Assembly: GCF_002028545.1 (NCBI RefSeq)
Contig: NZ_MWPQ01000009.1
Span: 1 to 60,641 of the forward strand
DNA from: Nitrobacter vulgaris
Lineage (GTDB): Bacteria > Pseudomonadota > Alphaproteobacteria > Rhizobiales > Xanthobacteraceae
Reading direction: 5' to 3'
Length of the DNA: 60,641 nucleotides
Shown: in pieces, positions 34,454 through 43,696 of the stretch
Layout: every line of letters starts with the position of its first letter
Numbering within the stretch: position 1 is the stretch's first letter
Notes under the pieces: generated by a model
The model's database searches: none
Told to the model about the DNA's origin: nothing
The model's input: the letters and a program-made list of their open reading frames with translations, nothing else
Made by a program: the position numbers and the translations under genes

Positions 34454-35786
34454 CAGCACTCAAGCGGCTGCGGAAGCAAACGCCTCCCGGGTCTCAGGGC
34501 CCGGTGCGAGGTCCACATCCTGGCCGGACCGGTTGCGCCGCTCCGCGCTCATCCTGCTCGTTGCCGGGCTTGTTTTGACCGCACTGGTTGTGTTCGGCGG
34601 CTTGCAGCCTTTGGGCGCCATCGTTGCCTTTGTCTGCATCACCGGTGCGGCGCTGGTGCCCTGGCAGGTTCAGGATCCGGATGCCTCGCGCGAAACCGAA
34701 CTCTGGGCCAATCCGGTCGAGACGGAGGTGGCACATGCCATCGTTGCCGGTATGCCGGATCCCAACGTGCTGCTCGATAGGGTCGGCCGCGTCATCCATC
34801 TCAATGCCGCGGCGGCGCAGCTCGTACCGGCGTTGCGCCGGAGCGAGCTCGCGCAGTTCGCACTGCGAGCGCCTGAGATCGTCACAGCGTTGCGTGAGGC
34901 GATTGCGACCCGGGAATCGCGGCGGACGACCTATCTCAATCCTGTTCCGGTCGATCGGTGGATGGAATTGATCATCACGCCGATTCCGGTGCCGACTGCA
35001 TTCGGTGGCGTCGACTATTGCATGCTTTTGACGTTTCACGATCAGACGCCGTTGCGCCGGGTCGAGGAAATGCGCGCCGATTTCGTCGCCAATGCGAGCC
35101 ACGAGTTGCGCACGCCTCTCGCTGCGCTCTCGGGGTTCATCGACACGCTGCAAGGTCCTGCGCGCGAGGATGCCCGGGCACGAGAGCGGTTTCTTGGCAT
35201 CATGCACGCGCAGGCGGCGCGGATGGCACGGCTGATCGACGATCTCTTGTCGCTGTCGCGGGTCGAGCTGTCGGCGCATGTGCGTCCAGAGACGATTGTC
35301 GATGTTGTTCCGATCGTACGAGAGGTCGTCGACGGACTTGAGCCGCTGGCGGCGGAGCGTCATGTCGAGATCGAGGTCGCATTGCCCGAGGCCTCGGTGC
35401 GGATCTGCGGCGATCGTGAGGAGCTGCTGCGGCTATTCGAGAACCTGATCGAGAACGCGCTGAAATATGGCGCGTCCGGCGGCAGGGTCATGGTGTCGTC
35501 GATGCTCGGCGTCTCGCCGGAGGGCGCGCCGGAATTCCGGGTGGTGGTGCGGGATTTCGGTCCTGGCATCGCGCCTGAGCATTTGCCGCGCCTTACCGAA
35601 CGCTTCTATCGGGTCGACGTCGGCGACAGCCGGGCTCAAGGCGGCACAGGCCTCGGCCTGTCCTTGGTGAAACATATTCTCAACCGTCATCGCGGTCGGC
35701 TCCTGATCGAGAGCGTGCCCGGTCATGGCGCGAGCTTTACCGCTTGTTTTCCACAGGCGCAGAACGCGACGGAAGCTGAAAATTAA
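34434..35786 (+). CDS. phoR: Phosphate-regulon sensor histidine kinase
   Basis: Membrane sensor partner of PhoB. Two N-terminal membrane segments (LILLVAGLVLTALVVF, LGAIVAFVCITGAALV), a PAS domain at about 95-205, HisKA with VANASHELRTPLAALSGF (phospho-His), then HATPase N (NLIENALKYG), G1 (DFGPGI) and G2 (GGTGLGLSLVKHI) boxes. A GGGGGAG ribosome-binding site lies before the ATG, which lies inside the upstream gene. Context with pstSCAB-phoU-phoB fixes the name. Confidence 0.95.
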   Translation: MAILAPDSTQAAAEANASRVSGPGARSTSWPDRLRRSALILLVAGLVLTALVVFGGLQPLGAIVAFVCITGAALVPWQVQDPDASRETELWANPVETEVAHAIVAGMPDPNVLLDRVGRVIHLNAAAAQLVPALRRSELAQFALRAPEIVTALREAIATRESRRTTYLNPVPVDRWMELIITPIPVPTAFGGVDYCMLLTFHDQTPLRRVEEMRADFVANASHELRTPLAALSGFIDTLQGPAREDARARERFLGIMHAQAARMARLIDDLLSLSRVELSAHVRPETIVDVVPIVREVVDGLEPLAAERHVEIEVALPEASVRICGDREELLRLFENLIENALKYGASGGRVMVSSMLGVSPEGAPEFRVVVRDFGPGIAPEHLPRLTERFYRVDVGDSRAQGGTGLGLSLVKHILNRHRGRLLIESVPGHGASFTACFPQAQNATEAEN

Positions 35787-35807
35787 ATCATTTCAGATGC
35801 TTGGATG

Positions 35808-35840
35808 TGTCATGCCACTGTCGTCAAACTGTCGTAAAAG
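35808..35840 (+). promoter_or_regulatory. Pho box upstream of pstS (three 11-bp repeats)
   Basis: TGTCATGCCAC, TGTCGTCAAAC and TGTCGTAAAAG start exactly 11 bases apart at 35808, 35819 and 35830. Each begins with the PhoB half-site TGTC(A/G)T. The last two make a near-consensus Pho box. It lies 71 bases before the pstS start and should let PhoB-P activate the operon. Confidence 0.9.
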
Positions 35841-35911
35841 CAGCATCGGCCGTACCTAGAAGGGGCGATGAGCGCAACCGCGCTCTCTGCTCAATGCGAG
35901 GGAGATCGCGC

Positions 35912-36937
35912 ATGAATTTCTTCCGGGTCATCGCCGCCGCTGGCCTCGTCGTCGCCTCTGCGGCTGTCTTTTCGGTTCCGGCGAAGGCAGCCGATGTCAC
36001 TGGCGCGGGCGCGACCTTCCCGTTTCCAGTCTATTCCAAATGGGCTGATGCCTACAAGAAAGAGACCGGCAACGGTCTGAACTATCAGTCGATCGGGTCG
36101 GGCGCCGGCATCAAGCAAATTCTTGCCAAGACGGTGACCTTCGGCGCGACCGACGCGCCGCTGAAGGCCGACAAGCTCGAGAAGGATGGTCTTGTGCAGT
36201 GGCCGATGGTGATGGGAGCGATCGTACCCGTCGTGAATGTCGAGGGCGTGAAGCCTGGTGAACTGGTTCTTTCGGGCGAATTGCTCGGTGATATCTATCT
36301 CGGCAAGGTCACGAAGTGGGACGATCCTGTGATCGCGAAACTCAATCCGGGCGTCAAGCTGCCTTCGGCTCCGATCGCGGTGGTGCATCGTTCGGACGGG
36401 TCAGGCACCTCGTTCAATTTCACCAACTATCTGTCCAAGGTGAACGCGGAGTGGAAGTCCAAGGTCGGCGAGGGCACCGCGGTCGAATGGCCGGCGGGTG
36501 TCGGTGCCAAAGGCAATGAAGGGGTTTCCGGCAATGTCGGCCAGACCAAGAACTCGATCGGCTATGTCGAATACGCCTATGCCAAGCAGAACAAGCTGAC
36601 TTATGTCGCGCTCGTCAACAAGGCCGGCAAGGCGGTGCAGCCGACCATCGCTTCCTTCCAGGCCGCGGCCGCCAGCGCCGATTGGGCTCACTCGCCGGGA
36701 TACTACGTCATCCTGACGGATCAGCCGGGCGAGACTTCCTGGCCAATCACAGCCGCGACGTTCATCCTGATGCACAATGAGCCGGCCGACAAGGCGGCCT
36801 CCGCTGAAGCCATCAAGTTCTTCAAATGGGCGTTTGAGAAGGGCGGCAGGATGGCTGAGGAACTCGACTACATTCCGATGCCGGACTCGGTCGTCGAGCA
36901 AATCAAGAAAACCTGGACCTCCGAGATCAAAAGCTGA
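35912..36937 (+). CDS. pstS: Phosphate ABC transporter substrate-binding protein
   Basis: Periplasmic phosphate receptor of 341 aa. Signal peptide MNFFRVIAAAGLVVASAAVFSV with cleavage near AKAA (shown here only in part as a hydrophobic segment). The mature protein starts with TGAGATFPFPVY, then QSIGSGAGIKQI and RSDGSGTSFNFTNYL, the loops that bind phosphate. First gene of the pst operon and directly under the Pho box. The start at 35912 has GAGGGAG upstream. Confidence 0.98.
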   Translation: MNFFRVIAAAGLVVASAAVFSVPAKAADVTGAGATFPFPVYSKWADAYKKETGNGLNYQSIGSGAGIKQILAKTVTFGATDAPLKADKLEKDGLVQWPMVMGAIVPVVNVEGVKPGELVLSGELLGDIYLGKVTKWDDPVIAKLNPGVKLPSAPIAVVHRSDGSGTSFNFTNYLSKVNAEWKSKVGEGTAVEWPAGVGAKGNEGVSGNVGQTKNSIGYVEYAYAKQNKLTYVALVNKAGKAVQPTIASFQAAAASADWAHSPGYYVILTDQPGETSWPITAATFILMHNEPADKAASAEAIKFFKWAFEKGGRMAEELDYIPMPDSVVEQIKKTWTSEIKS

Positions 36938-36949
36938 TCTTGGGTAGTA

Positions 36950-36971
36950 GAGGAGCGCCAGAGCGCTCCTC
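36950..36971 (+). terminator. Hairpin after pstS
   Basis: GAGGAGCGC (36950-36958) and GCGCTCCTC (36963-36971) close on a CAGA loop, with TTTTT about 6 bases on. A partial terminator or RNA-stabilising stem here would make pstS mRNA exceed pstC-phoB mRNA. Confidence 0.65.
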
Positions 36972-37055
36972 CACTAGTTTTTGACTGGTGCAAAAAAGCT
37001 GTCTCCGTATCCCGGGCATGATGCTTTGCGAGACATACAGGACATAGGAATAGGC

Positions 37056-38054
37056 GTGACGGAAATAGCCCTTCATGGCAGCGCGGTGGAGTCGGCGGAC
37101 CGCTATGATCGAACCCGCGCTCTGAACGCATTCAGGTTCGGGGATCGCGCGTTCTACTGGACCACGCGCATCAGCGCGATGCTCGTTCTGATGTTGCTTG
37201 GCGGAATCATCATTTCGCTGGTCGTGGGATCCTGGCCTGCGATTGTGGAGTATGGAAGCGGGTTCCTGACGACGCAGCGCTGGGCGCCGTCCGCCGAGCC
37301 GCCGGTGCTGGGCGCGCTGAGTCCGGTGTACGGCACCGTCCTGACCTCGGTCATCGCCATGATGATCGCTGTCCCGGTCGGAATCGGAATTGCTGTTTTC
37401 CTTACCGAGCTGTGCCCGCTGTGGGCGCGCCGGCCGATCGGCATGGCGATTGAGCTGCTCGCGGGCATTCCTTCGATCATCTACGGCATGTGGGGCTTCT
37501 TCATCCTCGGTCCGATCCTCGCCAACACGGTGCAGCCCTTCTTCATAGACCTATTTGAAGGTGTGCCGGTCCTTGGTGCGATCTTCGGCGGTCCGCCGTC
37601 GTATCTGAGCCTGTTCAACGCGTCGCTGATCCTCGGGATCATGGTGCTGCCTTTCATCACCGCGATTTCGCGTGACGTATTCGCAACCGTGCCGCCCGTC
37701 CTGAAAGAGGCGGCCTATGGCGTCGGCTGCACCACCTGGGAAGTCGTCTGGCACGTTGTGCTGCCCTATACGCGCGTTGGCGTGATCGGCGGCGCCATGC
37801 TGGCGCTCGGCCGTGCGCTCGGCGAAACGATGGCGGTGACATTTATTATCGGCAACTCGTTCCGCATCTCGCCATCGATCTTCGCGCCCGGCACGACGAT
37901 TTCCGCAGCGATCGCCAGCGAGTTCGCGGAGAGCGACGGCTTGCATCAGTCGAGCCTGATGCTGCTCGGTCTGCTGTTGTTCGTTCTGACGTTCTTTGTG
38001 CTCGCTGCAGCGCGGCTGTTGCTGTTGCGGTTGGAGAAGAAGGCAGGGAAATAG
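37056..38054 (+). CDS. pstC: Phosphate ABC transporter permease PstC
   Basis: Inner membrane subunit with six membrane segments, 332 aa. The BPD-transp loop [20 protein letters not shown] (EAA motif) is present. The GTG at 37056 is chosen: AGGA lies 8 bases upstream and the longer open frame would start inside the pstS-pstC hairpin region. Confidence 0.95.
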   Translation: MTEIALHGSAVESADRYDRTRALNAFRFGDRAFYWTTRISAMLVLMLLGGIIISLVVGSWPAIVEYGSGFLTTQRWAPSAEPPVLGALSPVYGTVLTSVIAMMIAVPVGIGIAVFLTELCPLWARRPIGMAIELLAGIPSIIYGMWGFFILGPILANTVQPFFIDLFEGVPVLGAIFGGPPSYLSLFNASLILGIMVLPFITAISRDVFATVPPVLKEAAYGVGCTTWEVVWHVVLPYTRVGVIGGAMLALGRALGETMAVTFIIGNSFRISPSIFAPGTTISAAIASEFAESDGLHQSSLMLLGLLLFVLTFFVLAAARLLLLRLEKKAGK

Positions 38055-38088
38055 GCATGGCACGGAAGAACGGAACCCGGTTTTTCCC

Positions 38089-38108
38089 GACAAACGAATT
38101 CGTTTGTC
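38089..38108. repeat. 20-bp perfect palindrome between pstC and pstA
   Basis: GACAAACGAATTCGTTTGTC is an exact inverted repeat with no spacer, in the 82 bases between two genes of an operon. It has no T tract. It could be a short palindromic intergenic repeat, an RNA-processing stem or a protein site. Confidence 0.75.
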
Positions 38109-38136
38109 CAGCGATTATGCCTGTTCAGGTCAAGCC

Positions 38137-38982
38137 ATGAATCCGATCTATGCGTCCCGCCGCCGTCGAGACGTTATCGTCCGCGCCCTCTGCTTTGTTG
38201 CCGCCGCATTCGGTGTCTCCTGGCTCGGGCTCATTCTGTTCACGCTGTTCTATAACGGTCTCGCCGGGATGAGCTGGCAGCTTTTCACCCAGAACACGCC
38301 GCCGCCCGGCGCGTCCGAAGGCGGTCTGCTGAACGCTCTTGTCGGCTCCATCATCATGACGGTGATAGGTGTGGGGGTAGGTGCGCCGATCGGGATGTTT
38401 GCGGGCACCTACCTCGCGGAATACGGCAAGCACGATCGCCTCGCGCCGGTCATTCGCTTCATCAACGACATCCTTCTCAGTGCGCCTTCAATCATCATCG
38501 GTTTGTTCGTATACGGCGCGGTGGTGGTCCCGATGGGAGGATTCTCGGCGCTCGCGGGGTCACTAGCGCTCGCCGTGATCGTCATTCCGATCGTGGTGCG
38601 CACCACCGAGGACATGCTGAGCCTGGTGCCGAACTCGCTGCGCGAGGCGGCCTCCGCGCTCGGCTTACCGCGCTCGCTCGTCATCAAGCGCATCGCCTAT
38701 CGCGCCGCGCGAACCGGCCTGATCACCGGCGTGCTGCTTGCCACCGCGCGCGTTGCCGGCGAGACCGCGCCGCTGCTGTTCACCGCCTTGAGCAACCAAT
38801 TCTTCAGCATGGACCTGACCAACCCGGTCGCTAACCTTCCTGTCACCATCAACAACTTCGTGCAGAGCCCTTACGTCTACTGGAAAGAACTGGCGTGGAG
38901 CGCCGCGCTGTTGATCACCTTGGCGGTACTGGCGCTGAACATCATTGCGAGGTTGATGGGCTCTGAGAGGATCGCAAAATGA
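38137..38982 (+). CDS. pstA: Phosphate ABC transporter permease PstA
   Basis: Second permease, 281 aa, six membrane segments, with [22 protein letters not shown] as its EAA loop. Start at [11 protein letters not shown] (38137) with AGG upstream. Its stop overlaps the pstB ATG (ATGA). Confidence 0.95.
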   Translation: MNPIYASRRRRDVIVRALCFVAAAFGVSWLGLILFTLFYNGLAGMSWQLFTQNTPPPGASEGGLLNALVGSIIMTVIGVGVGAPIGMFAGTYLAEYGKHDRLAPVIRFINDILLSAPSIIIGLFVYGAVVVPMGGFSALAGSLALAVIVIPIVVRTTEDMLSLVPNSLREAASALGLPRSLVIKRIAYRAARTGLITGVLLATARVAGETAPLLFTALSNQFFSMDLTNPVANLPVTINNFVQSPYVYWKELAWSAALLITLAVLALNIIARLMGSERIAK

Positions 38983-39797
38983 CCCACGGTTCCGTCGCCG
39001 CCTCAGGCTCGGCTGCTCCACCGCCGGTGATTGATCCGGTCATTCCGGTGAAGATCGACGCTCTTAACCTCAATTTCTATTACGGCCAGCATCATGCGCT
39101 AAAGAACGTCAACCTGTCGATCGCCGGCAACCGCGTGACGGCTTTCATCGGCCCCTCGGGTTGCGGAAAATCGACCCTGCTTCGCATCTTCAACCGCATG
39201 TACGACCTGTACCCCGGCCAGCGCGTCGAAGGACGCGTGTTATTGGACGACGCCAACATCCTGGACCCCAAGCTCGATCTTAATCTTTTGCGCGCCAGGG
39301 TCGGCATGGTGTTCCAGAAGCCGACGCCGTTTCCGATGACGATCTATGACAACATTGCGTTTGGCATCCGCTTGTACGAGAGGCTGCCGAAATCGGAAAT
39401 GGACGATCGGGTGGAAAAGGCACTGCGGGACGGCGCCTTGTGGAACGAGGTCAAGGACAAGCTCAATGCGAGCGGACTCAGCCTTTCCGGTGGTCAGCAG
39501 CAGCGCCTGTGCATCGCGCGGACCGTTGCGGTGCGGCCCGAGGTGATCCTGTTCGATGAGCCGTGCTCGGCTCTCGACCCGATCTCAACGGCCAAAATCG
39601 AAGAGCTGATCGATGAGCTGAAAAGGCACTACACCATTGCGATCGTTACCCATAATATGCAGCAGGCGGCGCGCGTATCGGACTACACCGCGTTCATGTA
39701 TCTCGGCGAGATGATCGAATTCGGTCCGACCAACAAGCTGTTCACATCGCCCTTAGATCGCCGCACCCAGGATTACATCACCGGCCGTTTCGGCTGA
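38979..39797 (+). CDS. pstB: Phosphate ABC transporter ATPase PstB
   Basis: 272 aa. Walker [10 protein letters not shown], signature [14 protein letters not shown], Walker [14 protein letters not shown] Pro/Ala-rich N-terminal extension of about 15 residues precedes the first strand. Coupled to pstA by an ATGA overlap. Confidence 0.98.
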   Translation: MTHGSVAASGSAAPPPVIDPVIPVKIDALNLNFYYGQHHALKNVNLSIAGNRVTAFIGPSGCGKSTLLRIFNRMYDLYPGQRVEGRVLLDDANILDPKLDLNLLRARVGMVFQKPTPFPMTIYDNIAFGIRLYERLPKSEMDDRVEKALRDGALWNEVKDKLNASGLSLSGGQQQRLCIARTVAVRPEVILFDEPCSALDPISTAKIEELIDELKRHYTIAIVTHNMQQAARVSDYTAFMYLGEMIEFGPTNKLFTSPLDRRTQDYITGRFG

Positions 39798-39830
39798 GGC
39801 TGCCTGCGGAGACGCGAGGAGAATTTTGAT

Positions 39831-40547
39831 ATGGCTTTCGAACACACCGCCAAGGCGTTCGACGACGACCTCCAGGAGCTGACGCGGCTGGTGTCCGAAA
39901 TGGGCGGACTAGCTGAACGGCAGATCGTGGAATCCCTGGACGCGTTGATCCGCCGCGACGTTGCATTGGGTGCTCGCGTCGTGGCCGCCGATGCCGAAAT
40001 CGACAAGCTGCAGCGTATGATCGAGGAACGCGCCATGCTGACTATCGCTCGGCGACAACCGATGGCCGTGGATCTGCGCGAGATCGTCGGCGCCATGCGA
40101 GTTGCTATCGATCTGGAGCGCATCGGCGATCTCGCCAAGAACATGGGCAAGCGCGTGGTTGCGATCGACAGCGATTTCCGCCCGCTGAAACTGATCCGCG
40201 GTCTCGAACATATGACCGATCTCGTGCGGTCCCAGGTCAAGTCGGTGCTCGACGCTTATGCGGCGCACGATCTGCCTTCGGCGATGGCAGTCTGGAAGGG
40301 GGACGAGGAGGTGGATGCTATCTGCACCTCTTTGTTCCGCGAACTCCTGACTTACATGATGGAGGATCCGCGGAACATCGGGTTCTGCATTCATCTCATG
40401 TTCTGCGCCAAGAACATCGAGAGAATCGGCGACCACGCCACCAACATTGCCGAGACGGTGTTCTACATGATCGAGGGTCAGCAGATTCTCGACAAGCGTC
40501 CCAAGGGGGATATGACTGGTTTCGCATCGGCGACTCCACAGAACTGA
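39831..40547 (+). CDS. phoU: Phosphate signalling complex protein PhoU
   Basis: Two three-helix PhoU repeats, each with the metal-binding ExxxD pattern (ERIGDLAKNMGKR near residue 95; ERIGDHATNIAETV near residue 200). It links transporter state to PhoR inhibition. 238 aa, normal, between pstB and phoB. Confidence 0.97.
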   Translation: MAFEHTAKAFDDDLQELTRLVSEMGGLAERQIVESLDALIRRDVALGARVVAADAEIDKLQRMIEERAMLTIARRQPMAVDLREIVGAMRVAIDLERIGDLAKNMGKRVVAIDSDFRPLKLIRGLEHMTDLVRSQVKSVLDAYAAHDLPSAMAVWKGDEEVDAICTSLFRELLTYMMEDPRNIGFCIHLMFCAKNIERIGDHATNIAETVFYMIEGQQILDKRPKGDMTGFASATPQN

Positions 40548-40568
40548 AACGGGATCAGGCGAGACACG

Positions 40569-41273
40569 ATGGGTGCACGCATTCTGGTAGTGGAAGACGA
40601 GGAAGCGTTGACGACGCTGCTGCGTTACAATCTTGAAGCCGAAGGTTATGAGGTCGAAACGGTAACGCGGGGCGACGAGGCGGATACGCGGCTGAAAGAG
40701 CGCATCCCCGATCTTGTGGTGCTGGACTGGATGTTGCCGGGCCTGTCCGGCATCGAGCTATGCCGCCGGCTGCGGGCGCGTCCCGAAACCAAGCAGCTTC
40801 CGATCATCATGCTCACCGCTCGCGGTGAGGAGAGCGAGCGGGTGCGGGGGCTTGCGACCGGCGCCGACGACTACGTGGTCAAGCCGTTCTCGGTGCCGGA
40901 GCTCCTGGCGAGGGTAAAAAGCCTGCTGCGGCGCGCGAGTCCGGCGCGGCTGGCATCGATCCTGATTTTTGGCGACCTAGAGCTCGACCGCGATAGGCAC
41001 CGCGTTGCGCGTTCCGGTCGTTCGATCGATCTTGGCCCGACCGAGTATCGGCTGTTGGAGTTTTTTCTCGAGCATCCCGGCCGGGTGTTCAGCCGCGAGC
41101 AATTGCTCAACAGCGTCTGGGGCCGTGACGTCTATATCGACGAGCGTACCGTCGACGTTCACATCGGACGACTGCGCAAACTGCTCAGTCCGGGTGGTGA
41201 GGCGGATCCGATCCGCACGGTGCGTGGTGCAGGCTACGCGTTGGACGAGCAGTTCGCGAGCGCGACTGAGTAA
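40569..41273 (+). CDS. phoB: Phosphate-regulon response regulator PhoB
   Basis: Receiver domain with phospho-Asp 53 (VVLDWMLPGLSG) and Lys in VVKPFS; OmpR-type winged helix from about 135 (LGPTEYRLLEFFLEHPGRVFSR, DERTVDVHIGRLRKLL). It binds the Pho box before pstS. Last gene of the unit, so phoB is autoregulated through the pst promoter. Confidence 0.97.
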   Translation: MGARILVVEDEEALTTLLRYNLEAEGYEVETVTRGDEADTRLKERIPDLVVLDWMLPGLSGIELCRRLRARPETKQLPIIMLTARGEESERVRGLATGADDYVVKPFSVPELLARVKSLLRRASPARLASILIFGDLELDRDRHRVARSGRSIDLGPTEYRLLEFFLEHPGRVFSREQLLNSVWGRDVYIDERTVDVHIGRLRKLLSPGGEADPIRTVRGAGYALDEQFASATE

Positions 41274-41317
41274 GCGGGGATAGCTGAACAGCGTCGATAA
41301 TTGTCGTGATGCTGCGC

Positions 41318-41420
41318 TAGAGCATTTTGTTTTTGATTGAATCAGAAACGAAGGTCTAGATGCTGTTTTGACGCGTTTCCTTCACGCGAACCGGCATCGA
41401 CTTCACTCGAAAACGCTATA
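41318..41420. repeat. Intergenic repeat of the Bradyrhizobiaceae type
   Basis: The stretch TAGAGCATTTTG ... GATTGAATCAGAA ... GACGCGTTTCCTTCACGCGAACCGG ends near AAACGCTATAA. From memory this layout matches a family of short repeated intergenic sequences abundant in Bradyrhizobium and Rhodopseudomonas. No coding. It fills the phoB-gcrA gap. Confidence 0.55.
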
Positions 41421-41441
41421 AAGCGTCAACCGCGGCTTCCC

Positions 41442-41515
41442 GCAGATCTACGATCTGCTTGGACGCAAAACGAAATGGCCGGCTCAAGCCCGGCTATGAC
41501 GAGATTTGAAGTTAC
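41442..41515. repeat. Second palindromic intergenic element
   Basis: GCAGATC-TAC-GATCTGC (41442-41458) is followed by ATGGCCGGCTCAAGCCCGGC, a short palindrome of the kind dispersed in rhizobial genomes. It lies between two converging genes (phoB and gcrA) and may act as terminator. Confidence 0.5.
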
Positions 41516-41522
41516 GCTGTGA

Positions 41523-42029
41523 TTACCGCGCCTTCGGCGCTTGGCGGCGACGGTCAGCGGCGGGCTGATAGGCGATGCGCGAGTGGTGCGCGCAATAAGG
41601 CAGGCCGGTGAGAGCCTTGCCACCGCAGAAGAAGAATTCCGGACTCGAGGGGTCGCCAACCGGCCAATGGCAAGTGGCTTCGCTGAGTTCGAGTAGCGAT
41701 AGCCGCTGGCTCATAGGCACGACATTGTCGTAGGCGATCGGGTCTGGCTCGAGTTCAATCTCGAAGGCTTGCGCGAGCGCGGTATTTCCCCGGGAGACAG
41801 GGCGGGACACCCGCATCATGTGCTGGGCCGGACGGGCCTTGCGCGGCCGCGGCACCGTTGACGAAGGGCTCTTGGCGCGGCCCGATAGACCCAACCGGTG
41901 CACCTTGCCGATCACCGCGTTACGCGTCACGTTGCCGAGTTCGGCGGCGATCTGACTTGCGGAAAGTCCCGCTTCCCAAAGTTTCTTCAGTTGTTCGACA
42001 CGGTCGTCGGTCCAGGTTATCACCGTCAT
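41523..42029 (-). CDS. gcrA: Cell-cycle regulator GcrA
   Basis: N-terminal helix-turn-helix opening ITWTDDRVEQLKKLWEAGLSASQIAAELG, then VTRNAVIGKVHRLGLSGR, the GcrA signature; the C-terminal sigma70-binding end has CHWPVGDPSSPEFFFCGG. GcrA works with sigma70 at promoters carrying CcrM-methylated GAnTC. 168 aa. The 455 bases upstream hold four GAnTC sites. Confidence 0.96.
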   Translation of the reverse strand: MTVITWTDDRVEQLKKLWEAGLSASQIAAELGNVTRNAVIGKVHRLGLSGRAKSPSSTVPRPRKARPAQHMMRVSRPVSRGNTALAQAFEIELEPDPIAYDNVVPMSQRLSLLELSEATCHWPVGDPSSPEFFFCGGKALTGLPYCAHHSRIAYQPAADRRRQAPKAR

Positions 42030-42109
42030 CGCACATTGTTCCCTTGTTTAAGGCGTGCCCCCCGCAAGGCCGCGCACCTGAAGCGCCCCCTGAGAAACTC
42101 GTGTCGGCA

Positions 42110-42296
42110 GAATCCCTTAACCCTCGCCGGGCGGGAAAACGCCCGGGCGCTTACGCTGAGAACAGGGACCGATCGAGGATCAAAACGCCGCACGAGATGT
42201 CGTATTCGACAAGCCTAAGGCTACAATATGCCGTGACTCACGCGCAAGAGTCGGGCCTTACGGCGTCCACATGTTCTGCAAGAAAATGAGAGAATC
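42110..42296. promoter_or_regulatory. GAnTC (CcrM) site cluster upstream of gcrA
   Basis: GAATC at 42110, GACTC at 42235, GAGTC at 42248 and GAATC at 42292. A random stretch of 187 bases would have fewer than one. It lies between gcrA (leftward) and argD (rightward), in a 455-base region with no gene. Cell-cycle dependent methylation control is likely, by analogy with Caulobacter. Confidence 0.6.
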
Positions 42297-42379
42297 GGCT
42301 CATTCTGCGACTTTCCCGCATCACCGAAGCACAAGTGGAATATTGACAGTAATCGCCGCGCACCTAGAATAACCGTCGC

Positions 42380-42401
42380 GTGCCGCCTTGAAAGGCGGCA
42401 C
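42380..42401 (+). terminator. Perfect hairpin 84 bases before argD
   Basis: GTGCCGCCTT and AAGGCGGCAC form 10-bp perfect arms around GA, followed by ATTTCGTTT. A possible attenuator of argD or a terminator of a short leader; no leader peptide is evident. Confidence 0.45.
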
Positions 42402-42484
42402 ATTTCGTTTCCGGGGCTGACAGTTCGTTGGTCGCGCCACAGCGCAGCCGAGCCGTTCCGCTTCCCATCAACCGGCAAATCGTC

Positions 42485-43696
42485 ATGACTACAGCAGCGG
42501 CGTCTCATCTATTGCCCGTTTTCGCAAGGGCCGATCTTTCATTCGAGAGCGGCGAGGGAGCCTGGTTGCTTGGCTCCGACGGCGGACGCTATCTCGATTT
42601 CACCAGCGGCGTTGCCGTGAATGCGCTTGGCCATTGTCACCCGCATCTCGTCGCCGCGCTTCAGGCGCAGGCGGCAAAGCTCTGGCACGTCTCGAACCTT
42701 TTCAAATCGCCCGACGGCGAGCGTCTGGCGGCACGGCTCTGCGACCAGAGCTTTGCCGATTTCGTCTTCTTCGCCAATTCCGGCGCAGAGGCGGTGGAGT
42801 GCGCCATCAAGGTCGCGCGCCGTTATCATGCCCACAGGGGCAATCCGGAACGCTATCGGATGGTCACCTTTGAAGGCGCCTTCCATGGCCGCACGCTGGC
42901 GATGCTGGCTGCCACCGGCTCGAAAAAATATCTCGAAGGATACGGGCCGCCGGCGGACGGCTTTGACCAAGTGCCGCTCGGCGATATCGAAGCCGTAAAG
43001 AAGGCGATCGGTCCTGAGACCGCCGGAATCCTGATCGAGCCGTTGCAAGGCGAAGGTGGCGTGCGCGAGCCGCCCCACGCGTTCTTCCGAGCGCTGCGTC
43101 AGCTTTGCGACGAGCGTGGCCTGCTGCTGGTTTTTGACGAGGTGCAGACCGGTATGGGGCGCACCGGCGATCTCTTTGCCTACAAGCGCATTGGCGTTGC
43201 GCCGGATGTGATGTCATTGGCGAAGGCGCTCGGCGGCGGTTTTCCGATCGGCGCCTGTCTTGCGACCGCGGAAGCCGCTTCCGGCATGACGCCTGGCTCG
43301 CACGGTTCGACCTTTGGCGGTAATCCGCTAGCGGTTGCGGCGGCCAATGCCGTGCTCGACGTGATGCTTGAGCCTGGCTTCTTCGAGCGGACCCGAAAGA
43401 TGTCGCTGCTTTTGAAACAGAAGCTGGCTTCGGTCGTCGATCGATACCCTGATGTGCTTAGCGATGTGCGAGGCGAGGGGCTTCTGATTGGCCTCAAGGC
43501 CGTGGTCCCATCGGGCGATCTGGTCAGCGCGCTACGTGAGGAAAAGCTCTTGACCGTTGGCGCCGGCGAAAACGTTGTACGCTTGCTGCCGCCGCTGATC
43601 ATCGGCGACGCCGAGATCGACGAGTCGGTGCGGCGGCTGGAGCGGGCCTGCGTCAGGCTGTCCGGCGCATCCGCCAAGAAGGAAGCCGCGCAATGA
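42485..43696 (+). CDS. argD: Acetylornithine aminotransferase
   Basis: PLP enzyme of arginine synthesis, 403 aa from the ATG at 42485. The PLP Lys lies in [16 protein letters not shown]. Other signatures are [26 protein letters not shown] and [12 protein letters not shown]. Pairs with argF by an ATGA overlap, as in Rhizobiales operons. Confidence 0.95.
   Translation: MTTAAASHLLPVFARADLSFESGEGAWLLGSDGGRYLDFTSGVAVNALGHCHPHLVAALQAQAAKLWHVSNLFKSPDGERLAARLCDQSFADFVFFANSGAEAVECAIKVARRYHAHRGNPERYRMVTFEGAFHGRTLAMLAATGSKKYLEGYGPPADGFDQVPLGDIEAVKKAIGPETAGILIEPLQGEGGVREPPHAFFRALRQLCDERGLLLVFDEVQTGMGRTGDLFAYKRIGVAPDVMSLAKALGGGFPIGACLATAEAASGMTPGSHGSTFGGNPLAVAAANAVLDVMLEPGFFERTRKMSLLLKQKLASVVDRYPDVLSDVRGEGLLIGLKAVVPSGDLVSALREEKLLTVGAGENVVRLLPPLIIGDAEIDESVRRLERACVRLSGASAKKEAAQ

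Noticed and set aside
33407-34459. Minus-strand 350-codon frame
   Set aside because: His/Gln/Arg-rich antisense of a membrane protein gene; not a plausible protein.
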